64,000 nucleotides of DNA from JAGPUQ01 sp036961295 (GCA_036961295.1 JBALVX010000002.1:248001-312000); one strand, 5' to 3'. Shown: positions 1 to 8,787, counted from the stretch's first letter. Notes: generated by a model not told the origin, from the letters alone. Made by a program: numbers and translations.

Positions 1-564
1 GAGTTCGTTGTCGCCCACCAGAAGGCGGTGATACGCGCGCAACATATCGCCCTGTTCCTGCTCGGGAATCAGTGCGCTAAAGTCCTGCCAATAATCGGGA
101 AACAGGCGACTGGCCCCCGACTGATAGAACCAGTCGACGTCTCGCTTGCGGCATAAAAAAATGCCCCGCAATACCAAACCTAATACCCGCGCCGTGTGGG
201 CCTGGGCGTAGAGTAAACTCAGAGTAGAACCCCAGGAGCCACCAAACAATAACCACTTCTCGACCTCGAGGGTCTCGCGAACCACTTCCATGTCGGCGAT
301 TAAGTCCGCCGTCGTATTAGCGATCAGACCGGCATGGGGTTTCGAGCGCCCGGCACCGCGCTGATCAAACAAAATAATGCGGTATTTTTCCGGATCAAAA
401 AAACGTCGATCGCGCTCGCTGCAACCGGCTCCGGGGCCGCCGTGAACGAACAACACGGGAATACCTTCGGGTATGCCGCACTCTTCCACATACAGAGTAT
501 GTCCTCCACTCACTTCAAGTGTGTGAGTAGCGTAAGGTCTGATCGCCGGATAAAGCTGCCGCAT
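1..564 (-). CDS. pip: Prolyl aminopeptidase (proline iminopeptidase), N-terminal part
   Basis: Serine peptidase of family S33 (alpha/beta hydrolase) that removes N-terminal proline from peptides in the cytoplasm. Translation from the ATG at 562-564 gives 188 residues before the window edge; the family is usually about 315-320 residues, so the C-terminal cap and the Asp/His of the triad lie outside. Visible are the oxyanion motif HGGPG (residues 41-45), DQRGAGRS (67-74) and the nucleophile elbow GGSWGS with Ser110, all typical of this family and more specific than for general hydrolases. It is divergent from tag; the 190-bp spacer between them should carry both promoters. Confidence 0.93.
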   Translation of the reverse strand, partial: MRQLYPAIRPYATHTLEVSGGHTLYVEECGIPEGIPVLFVHGGPGAGCSERDRRFFDPEKYRIILFDQRGAGRSKPHAGLIANTTADLIADMEVVRETLEVEKWLLFGGSWGSTLSLLYAQAHTARVLGLVLRGIFLCRKRDVDWFYQSGASRLFPDYWQDFSALIPEQEQGDMLRAYHRLLVGDNEL

Positions 565-753
565 ACTGTATTAACACCCGCTATAAAGAGCCGGTTACGC
601 TAAGGTAAGTGAGGGCAAAAGGCAAACTGAGCCGAATTCCGTCGCTCTGGGAACTTGCGAAAACTGAGAGCGAGAGAAACCTGGAGCGCGGAGCTTTCGT
701 GTAATAAGATTGCCTGCAGTCCGATTCTGGAATTGATTAAAGGGAGAAAAGCT

Positions 754-1323
754 ATGCCGCGTTGCCCCTGGTCGCAAAGCGATCCCCTCTACCATCGCTA
801 CCACGACGACGAGTGGGGCGTACCCTGTTACGACGATAAACTATTATTTGAATTTTTAGTGCTGGAAAGCGCGCAGGCCGGGCTCTCCTGGATCACCGTG
901 CTGCGTAAACGGGAAAACTATCGCAAGGCTTTTTCAGATTTCGACGCTAACAAGGTCGCCCGCTACAACAGCCGCAGTGTCAGCCGCTTGATGAATGATG
1001 AGGGCATTGTGCGCAATCGTCTCAAAATTGAGTCCGCTATTAGCAACGCTCGTCTCTTTTTAGATTTACAGGACAGCCACGGTAGCTTTTCAAACTATTT
1101 ATGGGGCTTTTTAGATGGCAAACCGATTCAAAACGCCTGGCGCAGTCTCGACCAAATTCCCGCCACAACTCCGCAGTCAGACGCCATTAGCAAGGATATG
1201 AAACAACGGGGCTTCCGGTTTTTCGGCTCCACTATTTGTTACGCCCACATGCAAGCAACGGGCATGGTTAACGACCACTTAACCAGCTGCTTTCGCCATG
1301 AGGAGTGCCGGGATATCTCTTAA
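754..1323 (+). CDS. tag: DNA-3-methyladenine glycosylase I
   Basis: Base-excision repair enzyme that removes 3-methyladenine from DNA. The 189-residue product has the family length. The N terminus MPRCPW supplies the zinc ligand Cys4, with His17 next, and NDHLTSC near the C terminus supplies the other His and Cys ligands of the TAG zinc snap. DDEWGVP and LVLESAQAGLSW are also family signatures. The frame is open upstream to 655, but the start is placed at 754 because an AGGGAGAA ribosome-binding site lies just upstream and the first Cys ligand must be at position 4. Convergent with the membrane gene at 1423-2097. Confidence 0.95.
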   Translation: MPRCPWSQSDPLYHRYHDDEWGVPCYDDKLLFEFLVLESAQAGLSWITVLRKRENYRKAFSDFDANKVARYNSRSVSRLMNDEGIVRNRLKIESAISNARLFLDLQDSHGSFSNYLWGFLDGKPIQNAWRSLDQIPATTPQSDAISKDMKQRGFRFFGSTICYAHMQATGMVNDHLTSCFRHEECRDIS

Positions 1324-1422
1324 CTTGTTATTTAAGCCAATGATTTATTTTAAGTTTCGTATCAGCTAAGGTTTCGCTTAGGCTCATTTTCGACCCAAAC
1401 CACAACTTTCTGAATATGCCTT

Positions 1423-2097
1423 CTAGATACGCGATTTCCAATCTGGATCACCTAAACCGGATTTAATCAAAAGATGGTCGTGACCCAAACTAAACAGGGC
1501 CGCACCGGTAAAAGCCAACAAAAAGCGGATTTCATGGGCAGAGGAGTAAGCGCGCTCGGGCCAGGGGTATAAATCTCCATAAAAAATCAGCCCCACAGCC
1601 ACCAGGGTGACAACAAACAGGCCAGATCCAAGGCGAGGGCCAACCATGTAAAGCATTCCGGGCGTGAAGGCCAGACACCAATACAGACCGGTCTGCGCAA
1701 CACCGCCATGCAGCACCAGGAAGAAAAACAGTATCACGATGGGTACAGCGAAATACCATTTAGCGTAGATTTTGTACCCGGCAACAACGGCGACAATCAG
1801 GCCCATAAAGGCGACACCGGAGCACACAAATAGCACTCCAGCGTAAATAAAATCATCTCGAAACAGGCCAGCAAAGCCCATGATTAAGGCGAATACCGCG
1901 AACAAACTCATACCCCAGGTCATAATGCTTGAGGAGCGCCAAAGCATTAACTGGGAGTCGAAGTAAAATTCACTGACCGAGTGTTCGGCTACCCGAGTGG
2001 TAGCACCGTCGGCGGCAGCTTGTGCGCCGCGCTCAATCGGCGGCGAGTCCGCCGGGGAGGAGATTGATGAGATGTGATGTCTAGACGCTGGTTCCAT
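1423..2097 (-). CDS. Orphan multi-pass membrane sensor-like protein (possible remnant of a GGDEF protein)
   Basis: Inner-membrane protein of 224 residues. A polar N-terminal stretch of about 45 residues is followed by about six hydrophobic segments (roughly residues 57-77, 83-107, 113-130, 135-150, 153-172 and 187-203) and a short polar tail. The layout, with a conserved-looking EIRFLLAFTGA before the last helix, resembles to my eye the N-terminal sensor modules of membrane diguanylate cyclases, but no GGDEF or other catalytic domain follows: the frame stops at 1423 and the next 100 bp lead into the convergent tag gene. It may be a genuine small membrane protein or a truncated receptor. I do not recognise a named family with confidence. 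Confidence 0.7.
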   Translation of the reverse strand: MEPASRHHISSISSPADSPPIERGAQAAADGATTRVAEHSVSEFYFDSQLMLWRSSSIMTWGMSLFAVFALIMGFAGLFRDDFIYAGVLFVCSGVAFMGLIVAVVAGYKIYAKWYFAVPIVILFFFLVLHGGVAQTGLYWCLAFTPGMLYMVGPRLGSGLFVVTLVAVGLIFYGDLYPWPERAYSSAHEIRFLLAFTGAALFSLGHDHLLIKSGLGDPDWKSRI

Positions 2098-2296
2098 GGT
2101 GCTGATAGCTATGATTCCCTTCTCTGTCCCTAGAGTGTCACAGGCCTAAAAATAAACAAGGCCTGGTTCGCAGTTGTCGCCGTACGTTAACTAGGACAAA
2201 CTCCTTGAGTCCAGCAACGCCTTTACAAATACTATAACGAGAATTCCAGCAGACACAAAATTACCTGACCAGCGGTTGAATAACCTGACTCGACGG

Positions 2297-4120
2297 TCAC
2301 GCGCCAGCGCTTTTGCCTCGTTTGCGCTCGTTTTCAGTCAAAAATTTCTTACGCAGGCGAATATGATGAGGCGTGACTTCCACCAGTTCGTCGTCGTCAA
2401 TAAATTCCAGGGCCTGCTCAAGGGTGTAGCGAATTGGTGGCACTAGAGTCAGTGCTTCGTCGGTTCCCGAGGCACGCACGTTGGTCAGCTGCTTGCCTTT
2501 GATGGGGTTTACCGCGAGGTCGTTGCCCCGGGAGTGAATACCAATAATCTGCCCTTCGTAAACTTCTTCAGCATGACCGAGAAACATACGACCCCGTTCC
2601 TGCAGGTTAAACAGCGAGTAACCCAGGGTTTTGCCCTTAACCATGGACACCAGCACGCCACTCTGCCGGGCAAATGTTTCGCCCGCCTTGACCTGGCCGT
2701 AATGGTCAAACACGCTGGTCATAATGCCCGACCCTGAGGTCAAGGTCAGGAAAGTGCCACGAAAACCAATCAACCCACGCGACGGCATCATGAATTCTAG
2801 TTTAACCCGGCCTTTGCCATCCGGCTCCATATTGGTGAGCTCGCCTCTGCGCAGCCCCAACTCTTCCATCACCGAGCCCTGGTGCTGGTCTTCAACATCA
2901 ATCACCACTTGCTCGAAGGGCTCCTGGATCACGCCGTCGATCTCCCGCTGAATTACTTCCGGGCGCGACACGCCCAGTTCGTAGCCTTCGCGACGCATGG
3001 TTTCAATCAATACCGACAGATGCAGCTCACCGCGTCCCGACACCCGAAATTTATCCGGGCTACCACCAGACTCGACTCGCAAGGCAACGTTGTGGATCAG
3101 CTCCAGATCGAGGCGTTCTTTAATATTGCGCGAAGTAACATATTTACCATCGAGTCCCGCGAACGGGGAGTCGTTGACCAAAAACATCATGCTCACTGTA
3201 GGCTCATCCACCGACAGCGGAGGCATCGCTTCCACATGATCCGGATCACAGAGAGTGTCGGAGATACCCAGGCCATCAATACCATTAATCGCGACAATGT
3301 CCCCCGCCTCTGACATATCCGTATCGACGCGATCCAGGCCCATATAACCTTTTACGTTCAGTACCTTGCCCTTGCGCTCTTTACCCTCGTGATCCACCAC
3401 GGTAACCACCTGGTTAGGGCGCAAAGCACCGCGGGTAATACGGCCGACACCGATCACGCCCACGTAGCTGTCGTAGTCGAGGGCAGAGATTTGCATTTGC
3501 AGAGGGCCATCCCGATCCACCACCGGAGCGGGGACTTCATCGACCACCATCTGGAACAGTGGCTCCATATCTTCGGCCAATTCATCGACCTCAAGACCCG
3601 CAACGCCATTCAAAGCGGAGGCATAAATAACCGGGAAATCCAGTTGCGCGTCAGTCGCACCTAAGCGGTCAAACAGCTCAAACACCTGATCGAGTACCCA
3701 GTGCGGGCGCGCGCCAGGGCGATCCACCTTGTTGATCACCACTATGGGGTTCAAGCCTTGCTCAAAGGCTTTCGAGGTCACAAAGCGAGTTTGTGGCATC
3801 GGGCCATCGACGGCATCCACCAGCAACAACACCGAATCCACCATCGACAACACACGTTCCACCTCACCACCGAAGTCGGCGTGGCCTGGGGTGTCCACAA
3901 TGTTGATGTGATAGTCGTGCCACTCAATGGCCGTGTTCTTGGCCAGAATGGTAATCCCACGCTCCCGCTCCTGATCGTTGGAGTCCATAACGCGCTCGGC
4001 GTTCTGGTCTTTGCGCTCCAGGGTACCGGACTGCTGCAGGAGTTTATCGACCAGTGTAGTTTTACCGTGATCGACATGGGCTATGATCGCGATATTGCGC
4101 AGTTTTTTAACATCAGACAT
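2297..4120 (-). CDS. typA: Ribosome-associated translational GTPase TypA/BipA
   Basis: EF-G-like GTPase that binds the 70S ribosome and acts in 50S assembly and in stress or low-temperature growth. The 607 residues match the family length. The G domain is complete: AHVDHGKT (14-21), RGIT, DTPGH, NKVDRP and SALNG. Domain II, two alpha/beta domains and the BipA-specific C-terminal domain (with SRGLIGFRG) follow. The tail ends in a Lys/Arg-rich segment. Gene order with thiI and glnA follows a Pseudomonas-like arrangement. The start is the first methionine, MSDVKKLRNIAII. Confidence 0.97.
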   Translation of the reverse strand: MSDVKKLRNIAIIAHVDHGKTTLVDKLLQQSGTLERKDQNAERVMDSNDQERERGITILAKNTAIEWHDYHINIVDTPGHADFGGEVERVLSMVDSVLLLVDAVDGPMPQTRFVTSKAFEQGLNPIVVINKVDRPGARPHWVLDQVFELFDRLGATDAQLDFPVIYASALNGVAGLEVDELAEDMEPLFQMVVDEVPAPVVDRDGPLQMQISALDYDSYVGVIGVGRITRGALRPNQVVTVVDHEGKERKGKVLNVKGYMGLDRVDTDMSEAGDIVAINGIDGLGISDTLCDPDHVEAMPPLSVDEPTVSMMFLVNDSPFAGLDGKYVTSRNIKERLDLELIHNVALRVESGGSPDKFRVSGRGELHLSVLIETMRREGYELGVSRPEVIQREIDGVIQEPFEQVVIDVEDQHQGSVMEELGLRRGELTNMEPDGKGRVKLEFMMPSRGLIGFRGTFLTLTSGSGIMTSVFDHYGQVKAGETFARQSGVLVSMVKGKTLGYSLFNLQERGRMFLGHAEEVYEGQIIGIHSRGNDLAVNPIKGKQLTNVRASGTDEALTLVPPIRYTLEQALEFIDDDELVEVTPHHIRLRKKFLTENERKRGKSAGA

Positions 4121-4304
4121 GGGATAGGGTTACTGAGGGAGATTAAGGGCGCGCATTATACGGGGGAAACCATGGCAAGGGAACGCAATTAGGGAACGCA
4201 TTAAAGCAAGGTGAATTATGCCGCACTGCGGCGCAGGTCATTCCAGCACGCCGCCGGCCCTCTACCGCAGAAACTACCGGGCGCAATCTTTCAGGGCCAG
4301 CTCC

Positions 4305-5900
4305 TCAGGGCCGATACACCCCCACGCGGGCAAAGCCGCGCTCGACCAGCAGCTCGGCATGCAGGCGACTCATTACGCCCTTGTCGCAATAGAGCAAGTA
4401 AGGCGTATCCGGGGCGACCCCATCAAAAAAATTCTGCACCTGGTAAAACGGTGATGTTTCCACTATCACACTACCCGCCTTGAGGGCTCGGCGGGCGCTG
4501 TCATCGGGGTGGCGAATATCGAGAATGGTCACTCCCGGCTGGGGTGCCGAAAAGATCTCCACCTCAACTCGACCCAGATCGCTTTCCATAACCTCATCAA
4601 TATTTTCTTCCCGGCGCGCGGCAACCGCCCGCTCCAGCACCGCAAAATCGAACTTACCTTCCTCCGCCTCAATGCGCTCGCGCTTGGCGTTGGTGGTGGG
4701 CTTCACCGAAATCACCCCGCAGTATTCCGGCATATTGGCGGCAAATTCCTCGGTGCCAATCTCGCGGGCGATGTTGATTATCTGGTTTTTATCCATGACC
4801 ACCAGAGGCCGCAGCGTGAGCATATCGGTAGCGGCATCGATCACCGCCAGATTAGGCAGGGTTTGGCTGGCCACCTGGGCGACACTTTCACCGGTCACCA
4901 GTGCATCCACATGCCACTCCTCTGCCACCGAGCTTGCCGCCCGCAGCATCATGCGTTTGAGCACTACGCCCATTTGCGAGTTATCCACGGAGGTCAGAAT
5001 TTCCGCCACCACGTCCTCAAACGGTACCGTAATAAATTTTACGCGGTGGCTGGCCCCATATTTTTGCCACAGGAAGTGCGCCACTTCCTTGACGCCCAGC
5101 TCGTGAGCCCGGCCACCCAGGTTGAAAAAACAAAAATGGGTGCGAATGCCCCGCTTCATGGTCAAGTAGCTGGCGACGGTGGAATCAAAACCACCGGAAA
5201 CCAGGGACAGCACCGGTTGTTGCACGCCCATAGGGAAACCGCCGATGCCCTGGCGAGTAGACTCCAGCACATAAAATACATTCCCGGTGACTTCCAGCCG
5301 CACCACTACGTCCGGGGCTTTTAAGGACACCGAAGCACCTTCCGCCCGCGCCAACAAGCGGCCACCGATCTGGCGCTCCGCCTCGGGCGAGGCAAAGCCA
5401 TGCTTGCCGGTGCGCTTTACGCGCACCACAAAGCGCTTGCCCGGTAACGTCTCCGCGCAGGATGCCCACACGCAATCGGTGAGGTAGTCGTAATCGACGA
5501 CCTCCTCCGCGTCCGCCTCCTCCGCGTCAATCCTTTTCCCTTTATTAGAGGCCCCTTTCCCCTTATTAGAATAGAGCGGATAACTCACCACTCGCGAGCA
5601 GTTGGCAATGCCCGGGGTTCGGGTCAACAACTCGGCGACAGCCGCTTCCAGAGCCTCAGCCTGTAATGGCGTGCTCCCCATATCTCCGCTTGCCAGCGCA
5701 GTTTGAGATGTTTGCGTTTCCGACACCGACTGTATTTCTATGCGGTCCCACTCTCCCCTTACCTCGATACCCGGATCTTCGGGCGCAGTTATAGTCGCGA
5801 TTAAGGTGCGCAGGTTACGGCGTAGCTGCCGAATCATACTTTTACGTACGGGCGCACTTTTAATAATAATTTCGGGGAATAACTTAACGATAAAATGCAT
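4305..5900 (-). CDS. thiI: tRNA 4-thiouridine synthase/sulfurtransferase ThiI with rhodanese domain
   Basis: Transfers persulfide sulfur to U8 of tRNA (4-thiouridine) and, via its rhodanese domain, to ThiS for thiamine-thiazole synthesis. Domains in order: ferredoxin-like/THUMP, PP-loop pyrophosphatase with SGGFDSTVASY, EYCGVIS carrying the conserved Cys, and a C-terminal rhodanese domain with catalytic CDKGVMSR. I start at MHFIVKLFPE (5898-5900), which matches the family N terminus; the frame is open 11 codons further. At 531 residues it is about 50 longer than E. coli ThiI. The extra length lies in the N-terminal half, including a low-complexity insert (NKGKGASNKGK, then DAEEADAEE) that looks like in-frame micro-duplication inside THUMP. 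Confidence 0.95.
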   Translation of the reverse strand: MHFIVKLFPEIIIKSAPVRKSMIRQLRRNLRTLIATITAPEDPGIEVRGEWDRIEIQSVSETQTSQTALASGDMGSTPLQAEALEAAVAELLTRTPGIANCSRVVSYPLYSNKGKGASNKGKRIDAEEADAEEVVDYDYLTDCVWASCAETLPGKRFVVRVKRTGKHGFASPEAERQIGGRLLARAEGASVSLKAPDVVVRLEVTGNVFYVLESTRQGIGGFPMGVQQPVLSLVSGGFDSTVASYLTMKRGIRTHFCFFNLGGRAHELGVKEVAHFLWQKYGASHRVKFITVPFEDVVAEILTSVDNSQMGVVLKRMMLRAASSVAEEWHVDALVTGESVAQVASQTLPNLAVIDAATDMLTLRPLVVMDKNQIINIAREIGTEEFAANMPEYCGVISVKPTTNAKRERIEAEEGKFDFAVLERAVAARREENIDEVMESDLGRVEVEIFSAPQPGVTILDIRHPDDSARRALKAGSVIVETSPFYQVQNFFDGVAPDTPYLLYCDKGVMSRLHAELLVERGFARVGVYRP

Positions 5901-6005
5901 GGGGAACGGTACGGAAGACGAGAAGCCGCGCATTATACAACGCCGTGTTTGTCAGGTCTGATTATCGAGGCCGGTGCGACAAGATAGAGCTACCCGGTAA
6001 TGTCA

Positions 6006-6056
6006 GTCCAGCTTACTAAGCTGTCCAGCTAACTAAGTGCTCGGCTGACTAAAGGC
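6006..6056 (+). repeat. Three degenerate 17-bp tandem repeats in the thiI-glnA spacer
   Basis: Units start at 6006, 6023 and 6040. They share the pattern (G/C)TC(C/G)(A/G)GCT(T/A/G)ACTAAG, the third being the most diverged. No known protein-binding motif is evident. One of several short tandem duplications in this window. Confidence 0.7.
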
Positions 6057-6103
6057 CACACAAAAGGAAATACCAATAAAAGAAATCTCAGATATCGATT
6101 TTT

Positions 6104-6150
6104 GCACCAAAATCAGTCACCATTGTGGCCCGCGCACCACGGCGAGGCGC
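6104..6150 (+). promoter_or_regulatory. Candidate NtrC enhancer sites upstream of glnA
   Basis: Two degenerate versions of the NtrC operator (GCACC-N5-GGTGC): GCACCAAAATCAGTC at 6104-6118 and GCACCACGGCGAGGC at 6134-6148. Each has a perfect left half and a poor right half. Their centres (about 6111 and 6141) lie 30 bp apart, near -139 and -109 from the start predicted for the sigma-54 promoter at 6224-6239. These distances are close to those known for E. coli glnAp2. The spacing argues for function more than the match does. Confidence 0.45.
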
Positions 6151-6223
6151 GGTAGTTTATGGTTGCCTCACAAAATAGCGCTGCTATAGTGAGCGTCTTT
6201 CGAGTTTTGACCTCAACTGCCGG

Positions 6224-6239
6224 TGGCATGTATTTTGCT
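6224..6239 (+). promoter_or_regulatory. Sigma-54 (RpoN) promoter of glnA
   Basis: TGGCATGTATTTTGCT matches TGGCAYRNNNNTTGCW at every defined position, with GG at -24 and GC at -12 separated by 10 bp. Transcription would start near 6250, giving a leader of about 160 nt before the glnA ATG. The whole 508-bp thiI-glnA spacer (5901-6408) is taken up by this control region, the NtrC-like sites, the leader hairpin and a tandem repeat at 6006-6056. Confidence 0.75.
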
Positions 6240-6271
6240 CCACTCCCGTATGTTCAGCCCCTTTCTATCTG

Positions 6272-6298
6272 ACTATATGGTTCAACGAGCCATATAGT
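6272..6298 (+). other. Hairpin in the glnA leader
   Basis: ACTATATGG at 6272-6280 and its exact complement CCATATAGT at 6290-6298 are separated by 9 nt. The structure starts about 22 nt into the predicted sigma-54 transcript. No U-run follows, so it is not a simple terminator; it may stabilise the 5' end or be an operator. Confidence 0.5.
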
Positions 6299-6408
6299 TC
6301 GGAGGGTCTACATTGAAGCACTACTGTAAAAACTAGAAACCCGAAAGGCTGAGGCCAGCCTCCAGGGAAATTACCGACCACTGAAATCATCCTGACTGGA
6401 GGACAATA

Positions 6409-7815
6409 ATGTCATCAAAGACTTTAGAGTTAATTAAAGAAGGCGAAGCCCGCTGGGTAGACCTGCGTTTCACAGACACTCAGGGCAAGGAACAGCACGT
6501 TACTATCCCGTCGAAAGAAGTCGATGAAGGCTTTTTTGAAGAAGGCAAAATGTTCGATGGTTCCTCCATTGCTGGCTGGAAGGGTATTAATGAATCCGAC
6601 ATGATCCTGATGCCGGACGACTCAACCTCTACGCTCGACCCCTTTACCGACGACGCTACCGTGATTTTGCGCTGCGGCATCGTAGAACCCACCACCATGC
6701 AAGGCTATAACCGCGACCCGCGCTCTATTGCTGATCGCGCTCAGGAATACATGCGTTCAACGGGTATTGCCGACTCCGTACTGTTTGGCCCAGAACCCGA
6801 ATTCTTCGTGTTTGACGACGTAAAATGGGGCGCGGATATCTCCGGCTGCCATTACAAAATCTCCTCCGAGGAAGCGTCCTGGTCCTCAGACCATCACTTC
6901 GAAGACGGCAACCGTGGTCACCGTCCCGGTATTAAAGGCGGCTACTTCCCCGTACCTCCGGTTGATTCTCTCCACGATCTGCGCGCCGCCATGTGCGACG
7001 CGATGGAAATGATGGGCCTGGATATCGAAGTTCATCACCACGAAGTGGGCACTGCCGGGCAGTGTGAAATTGGCGTTGGCCCCAACGCGCTGACGCAAAA
7101 AGCCGATGAGATTCAAATCTTTAAATACTGCGTACACAATGTCGCCCACGCTTATGGCAAAACCGCAACCTTCATGCCCAAGCCCTTAGTCGGCGATAAC
7201 GGTTCCGGTATGCACTGCCACCAGTCCCTGTCTAAAGATGGCAATAACATCTTTAGCGGCGACGTTTACGCCGGCATGTCTGAGGCCGCACTGTTTTACA
7301 TCGGCGGTATCATTAAGCACGCCCGCGCTATTAACGCCTTTGCTAATGCCTCAACCAACTCTTACAAGCGTTTGGTTCCAGGCTTTGAAGCACCGGTTAT
7401 GCTGGCTTATTCAGCTCGCAACCGCTCTGCGTCTATCCGCATTCCGTTTGTACCGAACCCGAAAGCACGCCGCATTGAAGTGCGCTTCCCGGATCCAACC
7501 GCTAACCCCTACCTGGCATTTACCTCCATGCTGATGGCTGGCCTCGACGGCATCCAGAACAAGATCCACCCCGGCGACGCTGCCGATAAGGATCTCTACG
7601 ACCTGCCAGCGGAAGAAGCCCTAGCCATTCCAACCGTGGCTTCCTCTTTGGAGCAAGCACTGGCCGCACTGGATGCCGACCGCGAGTTCCTAATCGCCGG
7701 TGGCGTAATGGACAACGATATGATCGATGCCTATATCGAACTCAAATCGGAAGAAGTTGAACGACTGAACATGACCACTCACCCGGTTGAGTTCGACATG
7801 TACTACAGCGTATAA
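6409..7815 (+). CDS. glnA: Glutamine synthetase type I
   Basis: Cytoplasmic dodecameric enzyme that makes glutamine from glutamate, ammonia and ATP, the main route of ammonia assimilation. The 468 residues match GSI-beta. Visible are MFDGSSIAGWK, GPEPEFFVFD, the HHEVGTAGQCEIG active-site segment, NGSGMHCHQS and the C-terminal adenylylation loop KDLYDLPAEE, whose Tyr marks the form controlled by GlnE. A strong GGAGG ribosome-binding site (6398-6402) precedes the ATG. It is transcribed alone from the predicted RpoN/NtrC promoter and ends at a clear terminator; ntrBC follows after one unrelated gene. Confidence 0.98.
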   Translation: MSSKTLELIKEGEARWVDLRFTDTQGKEQHVTIPSKEVDEGFFEEGKMFDGSSIAGWKGINESDMILMPDDSTSTLDPFTDDATVILRCGIVEPTTMQGYNRDPRSIADRAQEYMRSTGIADSVLFGPEPEFFVFDDVKWGADISGCHYKISSEEASWSSDHHFEDGNRGHRPGIKGGYFPVPPVDSLHDLRAAMCDAMEMMGLDIEVHHHEVGTAGQCEIGVGPNALTQKADEIQIFKYCVHNVAHAYGKTATFMPKPLVGDNGSGMHCHQSLSKDGNNIFSGDVYAGMSEAALFYIGGIIKHARAINAFANASTNSYKRLVPGFEAPVMLAYSARNRSASIRIPFVPNPKARRIEVRFPDPTANPYLAFTSMLMAGLDGIQNKIHPGDAADKDLYDLPAEEALAIPTVASSLEQALAALDADREFLIAGGVMDNDMIDAYIELKSEEVERLNMTTHPVEFDMYYSV

Positions 7816-7879
7816 GCTGGCGTACAAAAGTCGCTTAAGCGCAGGCTACTCGAGCTGCGTTTAACAGCTCGTTGAAAAC

Positions 7880-7919
7880 AAGCCCGACATTTCGATGGAA
7901 TGTCGGGCTTTTTATTTTG
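7880..7919 (+). terminator. Rho-independent terminator of glnA
   Basis: AAGCCCGACATT (7880-7891) pairs perfectly with AATGTCGGGCTT (7899-7910) around a 7-nt loop, followed by a T-rich tract. It lies about 65 bp after the glnA stop. Confidence 0.93.
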
Positions 7920-7993
7920 TCTAACTCGTATTAGGGTGATGGTCGTGCAACTGGCCCGCTGACCGTCATCAAACGTAATCTGGCAAAACGTAG

Positions 7994-8063
7994 CTGGGTA
8001 GGGCTAACTTGATAGGGCCAGCTTGATAGGGTTAAGTGGATAGGACTAACTGGGCAGGACACC
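7994..8063 (+). repeat. Five degenerate 14-bp tandem repeats before a DUF4124 gene
   Basis: Units at 7994, 8008, 8022, 8036 and 8050 follow CTTGATAGGGCTAA with variation (CTGGGTAGGG, CTTGATAGGG, CTTGATAGGG, GTGGATAGGA, CTGGGCAGGA). The array ends 2 bp before the ATG at 8066, and each unit carries an AGG/AGGA that could act as a ribosome-binding site. Confidence 0.8.
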
Positions 8064-8065
8064 AT

Positions 8066-8668
8066 ATGATCAACAACGACGCAAATACAGTGGTAAGCAC
8101 AGCGGCAAACAGTACCGCAGCGAGACTGACACCAAAGCTGGTAGTGCTTGCCTGGCTCAGTTGTCTGAGCCTGTTGTCAGCCAACATCCCAACGGTTAGC
8201 GCCGACATTATCTATCGGATAGAAGACAAGGACGGCAACGTCATCTTTACCGATACACCCCCACCCAGCCAACAGGCGGAAACCGTCGAGCTTTCTCCAA
8301 CCAATACGCAACCGGCTCTAGTAAGGCCTAAAGCACCTAAGGCGTCTACAGCCGAAGCAAAAACAGGCACTTCCTATACCAGCATCAAACTGGTTCAGCC
8401 CACTAAGGACTTGACCATCCCGCCGGGGCAACTGGATATCGTGGCGCAGATCGCTCTCGAGCCCCAGTTACAGGAGAATCATCTTGTGCAATTTTTTATG
8501 GATGGCAAGCCTCAGGGTAAACCGGCCGCAACCACCTCGGTGAGTATCGGCAACTTGAGCAGAGGTGCACACCAGATTCGCGCGCAGATTATCGATCAAG
8601 ATAAAGCGGTAGTGGCCCGTACTGGTACGGTAACAGTCCACGTGAAGCGCCATTCAGCGAGAAGCTAA
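8066..8668 (+). CDS. Exported DUF4124 domain protein
   Basis: Protein of 200 residues from the ATG at 8066; an in-frame GTG at 8036 lies inside the repeat array and is less likely. After a long polar n-region comes a hydrophobic signal segment (LVVLAWLSCLSLLSA) ending near SADI, then the DUF4124 hallmark IYRIEDKDGNVIFTDTPPP (about residues 47-66), and a C-terminal region that looks like an Ig-like beta domain. DUF4124 proteins are periplasmic or envelope proteins without an assigned reaction. A DUF4124 gene between glnA and ntrB also occurs, as I recall, in Pseudomonas. Confidence 0.82.
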   Translation: MINNDANTVVSTAANSTAARLTPKLVVLAWLSCLSLLSANIPTVSADIIYRIEDKDGNVIFTDTPPPSQQAETVELSPTNTQPALVRPKAPKASTAEAKTGTSYTSIKLVQPTKDLTIPPGQLDIVAQIALEPQLQENHLVQFFMDGKPQGKPAATTSVSIGNLSRGAHQIRAQIIDQDKAVVARTGTVTVHVKRHSARS

Positions 8669-8722
8669 ACTCTGCCTTTGCCCTCGGCCACCGCTGGATA
8701 GAATAACTTAACATGCACGCCT

Positions 8723-8739
8723 CGCACCAAAATGGTGCG
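8723..8739 (+). promoter_or_regulatory. Perfect NtrC operator upstream of ntrBC
   Basis: CGCACCAAAATGGTGCG is a perfect 7-bp-arm palindrome and matches GCACC-N5-GGTGC exactly, almost identical to the site I recall at E. coli glnL. Its centre is about 160 bp upstream of the start predicted for the sigma-54-like element at 8864-8879, a normal enhancer distance. It and the elements at 8788-8879 occupy the 311-bp gap 8669-8979. Confidence 0.88.
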
Positions 8740-8787
8740 CGACACTGTAATTCTAGCTATACTCCAACCTTCTTATCACTTCTATAC

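Noticed and set aside
4480..5324. Long antisense frames inside thiI
   Set aside because: They overlap a complete conserved gene, have no family signature and no start signals.
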